DNA from: FEN-1219 sp963744305
Lineage (GTDB): Bacteria; Pseudomonadota; Gammaproteobacteria; Steroidobacterales; Rariloculaceae
Assembly: GCA_963744305.1 (NCBI GenBank)
Contig: CAVUTF010000001.1
Coordinates: 62,001 to 126,000, forward strand
Length of the DNA: 64,000 bases
Direction of reading: 5' to 3'
Each line of letters starts with the position of its first letter. Within the stretch, counting starts at the first letter, position 1. The notes beneath the pieces are model-generated. The model was not told where the DNA came from and made no database searches. It saw only the letters and a program-made list of their open reading frames with translations. Positions 15,096 through 24,137 of this stretch are shown here, in pieces. The position numbers were made by a program, and so were the translations under genes.

Positions 15096-17006
15096 CTACC
15101 GCGGTTGAGAGACGACGTCGACCAATGCGGGCTCGCCGGCTCGGACCTTTGCCAGCGCGCGAGAGAACGCGGGCGCGAGCTCGTCGGGATCGCTGATCGG
15201 CCCTTCCGCGTACACGCCGTAGCCCTGGGCGATCTTCGCGTAGTCCGGATTCGGGTCAGCGATGACGTTGCCAATGTCGATCCGGCCGGTTCCGCGTCCG
15301 CGGCGCCCCGCTACGCGTTGCACGAGCATTACTTCGGCGTGGTACGCGCGATTGTTGTGGATCACGAGCAATAGCGGAATCTTGTGATGGGCCGCCGTCC
15401 AAAGTGCGCCAGCGCCGACGAAATTGAAGTCGCCGTCGCCGACGATACCGACACACAGGCGGCCATTTTGCTTGTGTGCGAGCGCGCCGCCGACGGACGC
15501 TGGCGTGTCGTAGCCGATCCCGAACCCTCCGCAATCCCCGTTGTAACGATAGTATTTGTCGTGGTTCAACAATCGCCGTTGCCAGGTCCCCGTGAACTGA
15601 TGTCCCGAGACGATCGCCCAGTCGTCGTTCTTGATCTGCTCGCCGAGCTCCGCAATCATTCGCGGCACGCTGACCGGATTGGCGTTCCATCCATGGCGTG
15701 CGCTCTCGATTTCCTGTTCGCGCACCGCCTTGTGCGACACGGCGACCTGGTCTCCTCTGGTTTGCCAGCGTCGCGCTCGGCTGGCTCCTAGACGGCGGAC
15801 CTCATCGATCAGTGCCGGCAACGTCGCCTCGCCATCGCCTGCGATTGCAAGGTCGACTTCCGAATATCCGCCGAAGTCATGGATATTCGTACGCTGGAAC
15901 AGGTACTCGGAGCAGATGCTCACGGTTTTGCCGCCCGCAGCGCGCATCGAACGCACGGGTCCCGCCATATCGTTGAGCTCCAGGCCCAAGACGAAGTCGG
16001 GTTTGTAATCGGCGCCGCCGTTGCCGTAGAGCGGATGCCAGGACGGGAAGTCCTGCCAGGATCCGTACGTGCCCACGTCGACAGGCGCTTGGACCAGCTC
16101 GGCGAGCTCGACGAGCAGATCCCAGCCCTTCGGCGTGCGTGCGAGCTTGCCGGTTCGAATCAATGGACGTTCGGCTTCCACGAGCCAGCGCGCGGCTTCG
16201 CGTACCGCGTTCGCATCGCCCTGCGGCGGCGCCGTCATCGTGAGGCGCGGCACCTGCAGCTTGGAGCGATTCGCGATCGCCGATTCCTGCAGCTCGCTGT
16301 CGACCACCAACAAAGTTGGACCCATCGGCGGCGTGCGACCGATTGTGTAAGCGCGCATCGCGGCCTCGGCGAACCGCTCGAGATTTGTCGGCTCGTCGTC
16401 GATCTTGATGAAGTCGCGAACGATCGCGCCCATGTCTTGGGCGCTATGGGGGCGATTGACTACGCTCGTAGGGTTGCGGTTGTGTCCGACAACCGCGAAC
16501 ACGGGCACTCGATCCGACCACGCTTGAAAGAGCCCCATCGATGCATGCAGCAAGCCGACCGTGCCATGCATCAAAGTCATCATGGGCTTGCCGGCCGCCT
16601 TCGCGTAGCCATGCGCAATCGCTGCACCCGCTTCCTCGTGCAACACCGTGAGAATCTCGGGTTTGTGGTTCCCGCCGTGATTGATGATCGACTCATGCAA
16701 CCCTTCGAAGGCTGACCCGGGATTCACGGCCACGTAATCGAGGTCGAGCGTCTTTATGACGTCGACCATGTAATCGGAGCCCGGCTGCTCGATGATCTGT
16801 AGGTCCGGTTTGGGTTCCGGGGGTACGAAGTCGGCGCGCGCGTCGGCCTCGGTGGGACGCGCCACGCTGGAACGGGCCGGGGGGGCTGCCGTTTGCTGCG
16901 CTTCGACGGTATTCGTCACGAACGCCGTGGCTGCGCCTGCCGCGGCGCCTTTCAGAAAGTTGCGACGGCCGACGCCGTCTCGGTCGGAAGAATCTGACGT
17001 TGTCAT
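15096..17006 (-). CDS. Tat-exported thiamine-diphosphate-dependent enzyme (636 aa)
   Basis: Member of the acetolactate synthase / benzoylformate decarboxylase / oxalyl-CoA decarboxylase superfamily. The N-terminus has a twin-arginine signal, GRRNFLKGAAAGAATAFV (about residues 12-30). The PYR domain has the catalytic Glu in LTVLHEEAGAAIAHGYAKA. The PP domain carries the ThDP/Mg signature GDGDFNFVGAGALW ... IHNNRAYH near residues 525-555. Export of a ThDP enzyme is unusual, because most members are cytoplasmic. The tightly linked cytochrome c suggests a periplasmic oxidative decarboxylation or carboligation (inference). Whether it binds FAD cannot be told. Length is slightly above the usual 550-600, explained by the signal and linker. 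Confidence 0.86.
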   Translation of the reverse strand: MTTSDSSDRDGVGRRNFLKGAAAGAATAFVTNTVEAQQTAAPPARSSVARPTEADARADFVPPEPKPDLQIIEQPGSDYMVDVIKTLDLDYVAVNPGSAFEGLHESIINHGGNHKPEILTVLHEEAGAAIAHGYAKAAGKPMMTLMHGTVGLLHASMGLFQAWSDRVPVFAVVGHNRNPTSVVNRPHSAQDMGAIVRDFIKIDDEPTNLERFAEAAMRAYTIGRTPPMGPTLLVVDSELQESAIANRSKLQVPRLTMTAPPQGDANAVREAARWLVEAERPLIRTGKLARTPKGWDLLVELAELVQAPVDVGTYGSWQDFPSWHPLYGNGGADYKPDFVLGLELNDMAGPVRSMRAAGGKTVSICSEYLFQRTNIHDFGGYSEVDLAIAGDGEATLPALIDEVRRLGASRARRWQTRGDQVAVSHKAVREQEIESARHGWNANPVSVPRMIAELGEQIKNDDWAIVSGHQFTGTWQRRLLNHDKYYRYNGDCGGFGIGYDTPASVGGALAHKQNGRLCVGIVGDGDFNFVGAGALWTAAHHKIPLLLVIHNNRAYHAEVMLVQRVAGRRGRGTGRIDIGNVIADPNPDYAKIAQGYGVYAEGPISDPDELAPAFSRALAKVRAGEPALVDVVSQPR

Positions 17007-17098
17007 GGCACCCCCCTCGAACAGAACCCAAGTAACAACGGTTCCTCGGATGATACCCGAGAAACTACATCGGAGAGGGGTCGTGGAAGAGCAGCGCT

Positions 17099-18145
17099 CT
17101 AGTTGGCTACGCGCACGCGGTTACGCCCCGCGGCCTTCGAGGCGAGCAGTGCCTGATCTGCGCGCTCGAGGAGGGCCTCGACCGCGAGCGACTCGCGCGG
17201 CATGCGAACGGTGCAGCCGACGCTGACGCTCATCGGCAACATGCCCTCGCGAGTGGGAATAGCTGTGTCCGTCACCATGCGACGCACACGTTCCGCAATG
17301 CGTCCCGCTGCCGCCGCATCGGTGTCGGTCATGAGAATGAGGAATTCATCACCGCCTATTCGGCAGATCGCATCGTCGCCACGAACCGCACTGATCAGCC
17401 GGCCGCCGATTTTTCGCAGCACCTCGTCGCCCACCTGGTGACCGTACGTATCGTTGATGCGTTTGAAGTTGTCGAGGTCGAGAAGCGCGAGAGACAAAGG
17501 CGTGCCGCGTTGATCGGCGGTGTCGAGGGCGGATTTCAACAGAACCGAGGCGCCGCGCCGATTCCAGAGCCGTGTCAGCGGGTCCATCATCGCCTCGCGC
17601 CGCGCGACGCTCAATTTTGTAGTCAGCGCCGTATGCGCCTCGCTCAGATGATGAGACAACACCTCGCGCTGCGTCATCGCGGCCAGGTCCAGGATCGACT
17701 GCTGGTCCGCCGCGGAAAATTCACGCGGCTTCAAGTCGAAGACGCAGAACGTGCCGGCGACGGTGCCGTGCTCATCGTGCAACGGAAACCCGGCATAGGC
17801 GCGGAAGCGCGGTGCTGACAGGACGAGAGGACTCATCGCCGTCCGCGGATCTTCCAAAGTGTCGGAGATCACGAGAACTTGGTTTGCCTGCACGGTGAAT
17901 TTGCAGAAGCTGGTGTCCCTAGGCAATTCCGAGACGACCCATCCCGCCACCGACTTGAACCATTGCTTTTCGTCGTTCAGCAGCGTTATGGCAGTGACCG
18001 GTACCTGCAATGCACGACGCGCCAGCCGCGTGATCCGCTCGAATCGTTCCTCGAGTGGCGTGTAGAACAGATCCAGCGTATGGATGTTCGCAAGCTTGAG
18101 CGTCGCCGTGCTCGCGATCGTTCTGGTGAGCTTGGTATCGTTCAC
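17099..18145 (-). CDS. GAF-GGDEF diguanylate cyclase (348 aa)
   Basis: Makes cyclic di-GMP. Residues about 20-165 form a GAF sensor (ITLLNDEKQWFKSVAGW, RDTSFCKFTVQ, VAGTFCVFDLKPREF). The GGDEF domain (about 185-345) has the intact active site RIGGDEFLILM, plus an inhibitory I-site RGDD exactly five residues before it, so product inhibition is likely. The start GTG 18145 is preferred because GGAGAAG lies just upstream; an in-frame extension to 18280 reads as low-complexity. No linked phosphodiesterase is present. It is divergent from the histidine kinase at 18368 across 222 bases. Confidence 0.9.
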   Translation of the reverse strand: MNDTKLTRTIASTATLKLANIHTLDLFYTPLEERFERITRLARRALQVPVTAITLLNDEKQWFKSVAGWVVSELPRDTSFCKFTVQANQVLVISDTLEDPRTAMSPLVLSAPRFRAYAGFPLHDEHGTVAGTFCVFDLKPREFSAADQQSILDLAAMTQREVLSHHLSEAHTALTTKLSVARREAMMDPLTRLWNRRGASVLLKSALDTADQRGTPLSLALLDLDNFKRINDTYGHQVGDEVLRKIGGRLISAVRGDDAICRIGGDEFLILMTDTDAAAAGRIAERVRRMVTDTAIPTREGMLPMSVSVGCTVRMPRESLAVEALLERADQALLASKAAGRNRVRVAN

Positions 18146-18367
18146 GCCTTCTCCGCGGCCAAAAATCAGTAGCCTACAGGGCGGTCCCGCGGCGGCATGT
18201 GAATGGATTCTCGCTCTGACCGGGGCGTCCACCTGAGCCGTGCGGGCGTCGCGGCTACCGATAACTGTGAAATCAATCAATCAGGCACACGGTCGTTTGT
18301 ATTAGCGTAATCGGATCAAGTACTTCTGGTCGCCCCTGGCACGTCCGCGAAGCTTTAGAGAGGGCTG

Positions 18368-19921
18368 ATGCGACGAGAACAGACCCGGCCCGACTTTGCG
18401 CACGCAGAAAGCACCTCGTTGGTCCTTCTCGAGGACAGCTCTGTCGTCGCAACGATTCTCGTCTCTCCTCAAGGGTCAATTCTCGGTGCGAACCAGCGAA
18501 TGCGTGCTTTGTTGGGTCCGGGTGCTCGAGGACCGTTGATCGGTCAGCCCCTGCGCGAGCTACTCGTCGACGCGAATGATTGGACGCTCTGGCTCAGTGT
18601 GCTGACGGCGGCCGCAAGGACAGCAGTGACGATGAGGTTCCGCGGTGCGAACGGGGCTGTCGTCGTGATGCGCGGCGACGTGCACAAGGAGCCTCTGCAT
18701 GCGCACATCGGCGACGTCATTTGCGGCGTGTTCGTCGACTCTAGCGAGGAGCAACAGCTCCAGGCGGCCGTCCAACAAAGCGCTCGGATGGAGGCGCTGG
18801 GCAGCCTCACGGCCGGAATAGCGCACGACTTCAATAACCTCCTTACGGTTCTCGTCGGCAATCTCTACCTCGTGGCGGAAGAGGTTCGGGATAAGCCGAA
18901 ACTCTTCGAAAAGCTGAAATCCGCTCGCGACGCCGGTAAGCGCGGCGCGGATCTCATTCGCCAATTACTCGCCTTCGCCAGACGTGACCACATCGAAGCC
19001 GATGTGATTGATCCATGCCGGATCGTGGGCGATCTCGTGCCGCTGCTGAGGCGCGCTCTCGGCAACAGAATCAACCTCGAGACCGAGCTCGAGGCGGCGA
19101 CCGTGCACGTCCGCGCGAGCGCGGCCCAACTGGAAAGCGTCGTCGTCAATCTCGCAATCAATGCTCGCGACGCGATCGAAAGAAAGGGCAGAGTGCGAAT
19201 CAGAGTGGCCGCGGTTCACCTTTCCGCCGCTGAAGCCGCGCAGCGTGGGCTGGCCAACGCCGGTAGCTACGTGGCCCTCGGCGTCAAAGATGACGGCTGC
19301 GGTATTCCCGCTGAATCACTGAGCCGGATTTTCGAGCCATTCTTCTCGACGAAGCGCGAGCGGGGCGGCACCGGCTTGGGACTCAGCATGGTGCGGTGGT
19401 TCGCGGAGCAAAATGGCGGGTCGGTCCGAGTCGACAGCACGGTGGGCAGCGGCACTACCTTCACGCTCATGCTTCCGCTCGTGACGGATCGACCAATCGA
19501 CGCCGCCGACCGGACCATGCCGCTATCGACGCTGCCGACCGGCACAGAAACCGTGCTCGTTCTCGCGGCCGAAGAAGGATTGCGGTCGACGATCCGGCAA
19601 ATCCTCGAAGTGCTTGGCTACTCCGTGCGGTTCACGGCTGAGCTCGAAGAAGCGCTCGCGATCGCACGCGATGAACCCGTTGACTTGTTGATCATCGACG
19701 GCGGGATGCGCACGGAAGTCTCGCACGCGGATCTCTCTGCACAGCTCGGCCGCGTCGCGCCGAGCGTCAAAGTCATGGTGGCCGATGATGGCCCGAGCTC
19801 GTGGGACCGTTGGGCGGGACTCGATGCGGCAATTCTGCTGAAGCCGTTCTCTCTGGCCGACTTGGCCAACTCCGTGCGCCAAACGCTCGACGGACACCCC
19901 CGCGGGGTAGCCGCGTATTAG
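18368..19921 (+). CDS. Hybrid sensor histidine kinase with degenerate receiver (517 aa)
   Basis: Cytoplasmic-looking kinase with no transmembrane segments. A PAS-like N-terminus (about 20-125) precedes a HisKA helix with the phospho-acceptor in LTAGIAHDFNNLLTVL (His near residue 156). An HATPase domain follows with N-box NLAINARDAIE, G1 DDGCGIP, F-box FEPFFSTK and G2 GTGLGLSM. A C-terminal receiver-like domain retains the phospho-Asp (LLIIDGG) and the conserved Lys (LLKPF), but the usual acidic pair after the first strand is replaced by AAEEG. The HDFNN motif is typical of PAS-type orphan kinases. Its output partner is not adjacent. The stop overlaps the convergent MarR gene by 4 bases. Confidence 0.9.
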   Translation: MRREQTRPDFAHAESTSLVLLEDSSVVATILVSPQGSILGANQRMRALLGPGARGPLIGQPLRELLVDANDWTLWLSVLTAAARTAVTMRFRGANGAVVVMRGDVHKEPLHAHIGDVICGVFVDSSEEQQLQAAVQQSARMEALGSLTAGIAHDFNNLLTVLVGNLYLVAEEVRDKPKLFEKLKSARDAGKRGADLIRQLLAFARRDHIEADVIDPCRIVGDLVPLLRRALGNRINLETELEAATVHVRASAAQLESVVVNLAINARDAIERKGRVRIRVAAVHLSAAEAAQRGLANAGSYVALGVKDDGCGIPAESLSRIFEPFFSTKRERGGTGLGLSMVRWFAEQNGGSVRVDSTVGSGTTFTLMLPLVTDRPIDAADRTMPLSTLPTGTETVLVLAAEEGLRSTIRQILEVLGYSVRFTAELEEALAIARDEPVDLLIIDGGMRTEVSHADLSAQLGRVAPSVKVMVADDGPSSWDRWAGLDAAILLKPFSLADLANSVRQTLDGHPRGVAAY

Positions 19922-20385
19922 TGGGCGCTCGGTCCGTCCAGCACTGCAGTTAGCCGTTCCAGCGCGGCGGCGAGGCTGCGCATGGCGGAAAGTTGCTCGG
20001 GCGTCAGAGCGTTCAAGGCCTCCGCAAACTGGTGCAGTCGTTGCTGCTGCGCGCGCTGATATGCGCGGCGGCCTTTCGGCGTTGCGCTGACGAGCACGCC
20101 GCGACCGTCGTTCTTGTCCTCACGTCGCCGAACGAGCCCCTCATCCACCAACGCTGAAACCATCCTGGACATCGTTGCCGGACGCACCATTTCCTTGTCC
20201 GCCAACGCCGTAACGGAAATAGGGCCTCGCTTCTCGATCACCGATAAGGCGCTCAAACGCTCCGGAGTCATGCCATCGGGCATGTCCATGTTGCGTAGCT
20301 GTCGCGAAAGCCGCGAGAACTGATCGTTCAGCAGAGCTGCAATCTCGCCGCAGGCATTGTCTTCGAGTTCTCTTTGGGCGGACAT
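19918..20385 (-). CDS. MarR-family transcriptional regulator (155 aa)
   Basis: Winged-helix dimeric repressor. The central HTH is visible in LSALSVIEKRGPISVTALAD and VRPATMSRMVSALVDEGLV, and the wing in RREDKNDGRGVLVSATP. Flanking helices give the usual N- and C-terminal dimer interface. Start ATG 20385; its Shine-Dalgarno lies inside a 13-base palindrome at 20388-20400. Its stop overlaps the kinase stop on the other strand. The regulated genes are unknown; the closest candidate target is its own promoter. Confidence 0.9.
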   Translation of the reverse strand: MSAQRELEDNACGEIAALLNDQFSRLSRQLRNMDMPDGMTPERLSALSVIEKRGPISVTALADKEMVRPATMSRMVSALVDEGLVRRREDKNDGRGVLVSATPKGRRAYQRAQQQRLHQFAEALNALTPEQLSAMRSLAAALERLTAVLDGPSAH

Positions 20386-20387
20386 CG

Positions 20388-20400
20388 AGAGGTTACCTCT
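20388..20400 (-). promoter_or_regulatory. Palindrome overlapping the MarR gene ribosome binding site
   Basis: AGAGGT-T-ACCTCT, perfect arms of six. It ends two bases upstream of the MarR start codon (CAT at 20383-20385). It could be an autorepressor operator, or, as RNA, a hairpin that masks the Shine-Dalgarno. MarR proteins commonly bind palindromes at their own promoters; here this is inference from position. Confidence 0.35.
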
Positions 20401-20558
20401 TCTTATCGTAAGTGTGCCCGTTACGAATCATTCTACGCTTGCAAGGGTCTGAGTCCAGAACAACCCGCCATGCGAACGCTCAAGGATACTACCCCTAATA
20501 ACTACTGTACTCTGCATGCATTCTTTCGTTTTGGGATTACATTCCCGATGCAGGTTTT

Positions 20559-23500
20559 TCATTCGAACGCCAAAGTGAACCGAAAGTAGGCCATTCGCTC
20601 AGGGGCGAGGCTCGGATTCAAAGGATCGATGTCTTGAAAGTTGAAGGTTTCATCGAGCAGATTGTCGACGTTCAAGGAGACAACGCCGCGCCGATTCGGG
20701 AGGCGATAGCCGAAGGATGCATCGAGCACCCAGAACTCGTCCGCACGAAAATCCGTCACGCTGACCGTCCCGAATGGGTCATCGCTAAAGTCGCCTTTTT
20801 GCTCGACGAACTCCGCACGCAAGAGCATGTTGAATCCGGATGGATGATGGTAGCGACCTTCGAGCGGTAGTCGGCGGGTGCGAACGTCGACGATGCCGAG
20901 GAACGCTTCGCCGTCGTTGTCGATGCGCTCCTGCCGATACTCGGCGCTCAAGCTCAACGTCGTCCTCGGCGTCCAGTACACGTAGCCGCGCGCAAATTGC
21001 TCGGTGCTTCGGACCGGATCCGAAGTCGTTGCCTCCTGGGAGAAGAAGCGGGCGGTCACTTCGCGCTCGGACAATTCAAGGCCGCTCGCCACGTTCGCGG
21101 AGATCTCATGATCGAGCGCAACGCCAGCGAACCGCGCTTCGTCGCCCTCTCGATCGACGAAGAATTGATTGAACCCCGCAACCTGAAAGGGCTCTAGCCG
21201 CGGCTGAATGTTCTGTTTCGAGCTCGTCCATGCGCCTTGCAGAGTCGCGAAAGCGGCGGCCCGCACAGTGATCTGATCCGTAATCTCCCAAATTAGGCCG
21301 AACTTGGGACTGATCATTTCCTCCGCTATATCTGGGCCTTCGACGTCGTCCGCGCTTGCGCCGATCGTGAGCGACAAGTCATCCGTGGCTTGGAGCTGCG
21401 CATACCCATAAAGCGATCGCTGCGCTTGATCGACATCGGTCGTTTGCTCGACATCAAGGGAAAAGGGCGGAACGGGAAGCTGAATGCTCTGGCGAAATTG
21501 GTCGACGCGCTCCTGTCGGAAATACATGAAGCCGCTGTCCAAGGTCCATTTCGCGGCCCGGAAAATGTGCCGCAAATCGGTCGTGGATCCGTGTCCATCG
21601 GTAGTGAAAGTAAACGCTGGCGCGTTGTCGACCTGCGACCGAAGGTCCTGATAGATGATCGAAGCGAGCAGAGTACTGTGTGCCGACAGCTCTCGCCGCA
21701 CGCCGAGCCGTGCCGAGTCGACGCGCTCAGATTGGCGCTCGCGCGGATTGAAGGTTTCCGGATCGTACAGCATGAGCAGGTCGCCGCTTTCGATCTCCGT
21801 CGATCGCAGCTCGCCCTGCAGGCTCGTGCCGTAGTTTGGACGATACTGGATCAGCGCATTTGTCACGCTTTGATCGAGGTCGTTATTTGGGCGAAACCCG
21901 TCCGTGGCAAAGTCGGAATGGCCAAGCGTGTAGGAGAGCCGATCGTGCAGGCCTGCAAGAACGATTTCTTCCCCTGCCGTGCCGTTCGTTCCGCCCACTG
22001 CGGAACCGCGAAACTTCAGGCCGTCGCTGCTTAGAAGCGGACTGAACTGCCCAAGAGCGAGCTCGCCGGGGCCGGCGTCATCGGCAAGGAACAGGTTGGC
22101 TTCCGCAAGGCGCGGGCCCACCGGTGTTTGGTTCAGGGGCTGAAGCATTTGCGATTGGTACATCGCATTTGCTCGCGACATCTCGAGGCGGGGCAGTCCG
22201 GAATAGACGTTGCCGAGCAGACGCAATGCTGAGTAGTCAGTCGCGTCCGCGGCGAGCGCCTTTGCGCCATGCAGTAGCGCGCTGCGTTCGAAGCCTAGAT
22301 CTCGGAATACGAGACCGGGCGCCGCCGCCCGCGCCGCTAGATCCTCATCGACACCCAACGTGGATCGATGGACCAGGCGTTGACCTCTGAGCTCGACGGC
22401 CGCTTGCAAATCGTGCAGCGCTTCGACGGGCCGATTCGTATTGTACTTGCTGAAGGAGTCATAGTAGTGCGGCGTCGGATCCGCCGGATCGAATTCCTTC
22501 GCAAGTTGCAGTTGCGTCTCGGTGAGCTCGTTGCGTCGTTCGAGCTCATACGCTTTTGCCATGTAGCTTCTGACAACGGCGTTCGAGGGATCGTGAATTA
22601 CGGCGACCTCGAGTTCTTCACGGCCCTCGGCGATGTCGCCTTCCTGGATCAACGAGAGGCCGAGCCCAAGATGTGGCAGAGGCCAGGCCGAATCCAGTTC
22701 GATCGCCTGCCGAAACGACGCAGCCGCTCTGCGGCTATCCGAGCGGCTCAGGTTCGCGAAACCGAGTGCCGCGTGCGGTTGAGCAAGCGTCGGATTGATC
22801 TGAATCGCCGTGGTGGCAGCGGCGACGCTGGCGGCGAAGTCGCGGTTTGCGAGCTCAACCTCGGCAAGGCGCGACCAGGCAACCGCGTTGCTGGGTGCGA
22901 GCTCGATCGCGCGCCGCAGCGGCTGCACCGCGGCAGCAGAATCGGCGCCGGCTTGCTCCACGTACGAAAGCGCCAGTAGAGCCGCTGGCGAGTCGGGAGC
23001 GCGCTCTACCGCGCGTCTCGCATGCAACATCGCCGCCGTCTGGTTGCCCTGCGTGAGTGCAATCACGGCGGAGAGCGCCATGGCCGTAGCGTCCTCCGGT
23101 GCGAGCGCTGTTGCTCGCTCAAGGTCTTCTTTGGCCGTATCGACGCGCCCGTATGTCAAGCGCCGCGCGGCGCGTGCTGTAAAGAACGCAGGATCATTGG
23201 CCTCGTCACTGGTGGGCTCCTGCTCCGCAGTGGGCAACTCGCGATCTAGAATCGCAGGGTAGTAAGCCGCCCAGCGCGAGTATTCGATCGGCGCCGGAAG
23301 GGTGCTCGCGACGGGCGATTGCGCGCCGCGCGCCGACGCGAGCTGTCCGCCGAGCGCGGCAACGCGGCCGCTCGGGTTGGTCACTATGACTTCGCCCTCG
23401 AGCACGGCAATCTCGCTCTGTGCGTCGTCCGTCGCGATAAGGAACTCGGTTCCTTCGAGCCCCGCGTTGACGTACGGTGTCGAAAACTTGAGAGCGCGCG

Positions 23501-23921
23501 GATCGCGGCTGATGACGTGTAGAGCGCCTTGCAGTAAGTTCAGCAGCCAGCCCACTTCCTCTTCAGCTTCAAACGCGACGCTCGTGTTGTGCTTGAGACT
23601 GATTTTCGAGCGGTCGGGCAGCTCGACAGTGGCCTGACCGTAACTGTGAACGCGCAGTGAATCGCCGGAGCAGATACGATCGGTCGAATGCGTCTGAGTC
23701 CAGGCCGTTGTACCGGCGCGCTGGATCTCAACGGCTCCATCGATCGACAGAAACACCACATGCCACTCATCGCAGTCCACGGCAGCGCTTGCTACGGGCG
23801 CGCCGCCAAATGCCGCTGTCAGAAGAAGTATTGGCAAGCAGTTGCAACGCGACGGCACGCGAGCGATATCGCCTTTCGGTAGGAGGGATGCCGGACTTCG
23901 ATTCGGTGGCAGAAACGGCAT
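20559..23921 (-). CDS. FecR-domain / TPR / outer-membrane beta-barrel fusion protein (about 1120 aa)
   Basis: A large envelope protein in three parts. After a signal sequence (hydrophobic CLPILLLTAAFGGAPVASAA) comes a FecR-type beta domain at about 60-200 (GDSLRVHSYGQATVELPD, NTSVAFEAEEE, YVNAGLEGTEFLI, VLEGEVIVTNPSGRVAALGG). About eight tetratricopeptide units follow (about 255-560; for example LAPEDATAMALSAVIALTQG, LAQPHAALGFANLSRSD). A TonB-receptor-like beta-barrel from about 620 to the end finishes SLAPERMAYFRFTLAFE with terminal aromatic/acidic residues. No TonB plug is evident. The start is ambiguous: ATG 23921 is used, but a GTG about 60 bases downstream is possible. It is divergent from the CHASE2 cyclase at 24138. 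The ordering suggests an outer-membrane sensor or exporter that recruits proteins through its TPRs (inference). Confidence 0.78.
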   Translation of the reverse strand: MPFLPPNRSPASLLPKGDIARVPSRCNCLPILLLTAAFGGAPVASAAVDCDEWHVVFLSIDGAVEIQRAGTTAWTQTHSTDRICSGDSLRVHSYGQATVELPDRSKISLKHNTSVAFEAEEEVGWLLNLLQGALHVISRDPRALKFSTPYVNAGLEGTEFLIATDDAQSEIAVLEGEVIVTNPSGRVAALGGQLASARGAQSPVASTLPAPIEYSRWAAYYPAILDRELPTAEQEPTSDEANDPAFFTARAARRLTYGRVDTAKEDLERATALAPEDATAMALSAVIALTQGNQTAAMLHARRAVERAPDSPAALLALSYVEQAGADSAAAVQPLRRAIELAPSNAVAWSRLAEVELANRDFAASVAAATTAIQINPTLAQPHAALGFANLSRSDSRRAAASFRQAIELDSAWPLPHLGLGLSLIQEGDIAEGREELEVAVIHDPSNAVVRSYMAKAYELERRNELTETQLQLAKEFDPADPTPHYYDSFSKYNTNRPVEALHDLQAAVELRGQRLVHRSTLGVDEDLAARAAAPGLVFRDLGFERSALLHGAKALAADATDYSALRLLGNVYSGLPRLEMSRANAMYQSQMLQPLNQTPVGPRLAEANLFLADDAGPGELALGQFSPLLSSDGLKFRGSAVGGTNGTAGEEIVLAGLHDRLSYTLGHSDFATDGFRPNNDLDQSVTNALIQYRPNYGTSLQGELRSTEIESGDLLMLYDPETFNPRERQSERVDSARLGVRRELSAHSTLLASIIYQDLRSQVDNAPAFTFTTDGHGSTTDLRHIFRAAKWTLDSGFMYFRQERVDQFRQSIQLPVPPFSLDVEQTTDVDQAQRSLYGYAQLQATDDLSLTIGASADDVEGPDIAEEMISPKFGLIWEITDQITVRAAAFATLQGAWTSSKQNIQPRLEPFQVAGFNQFFVDREGDEARFAGVALDHEISANVASGLELSEREVTARFFSQEATTSDPVRSTEQFARGYVYWTPRTTLSLSAEYRQERIDNDGEAFLGIVDVRTRRLPLEGRYHHPSGFNMLLRAEFVEQKGDFSDDPFGTVSVTDFRADEFWVLDASFGYRLPNRRGVVSLNVDNLLDETFNFQDIDPLNPSLAPERMAYFRFTLAFE

Positions 23922-24137
23922 CGATACCCTTTTGTCTTCGCATTGCCGGCAAGCCACTAGCGTGCTGGGGCAAGCAGCAGAACGCGTTAGATTCAGGTGC
24001 TATATAAGGGTTAGGATCAGTCTAAGGGTGGGGGCGGGACTGTCAAGCGTATTTATTCTGATGCCGCAGTCACAAAACTTCTTCCGTCGGCCCGGCGCTG
24101 TGGCTGACGCGGCGCCGTAGCGCTGGCCGAGCCGGAC
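23922..24137. promoter_or_regulatory. Divergent promoter region between the barrel fusion and the CHASE2 cyclase
   Basis: About 215 bases. An AT-rich patch near 24000-24060 (TATATAAGG, TATTTATTCTG) contrasts with the GC-rich flanks and is the likely site of the two promoters. No clear operator was recognised. Confidence 0.4.

Noticed and set aside
12010..18310. Identical 11-mer TATTAGCGTAA upstream of the TonB receptor (12010-12020) and of the histidine kinase (18300-18310)
   Set aside because: An 11-base match is expected by chance many times in 64 kb and neither copy has dyad symmetry.
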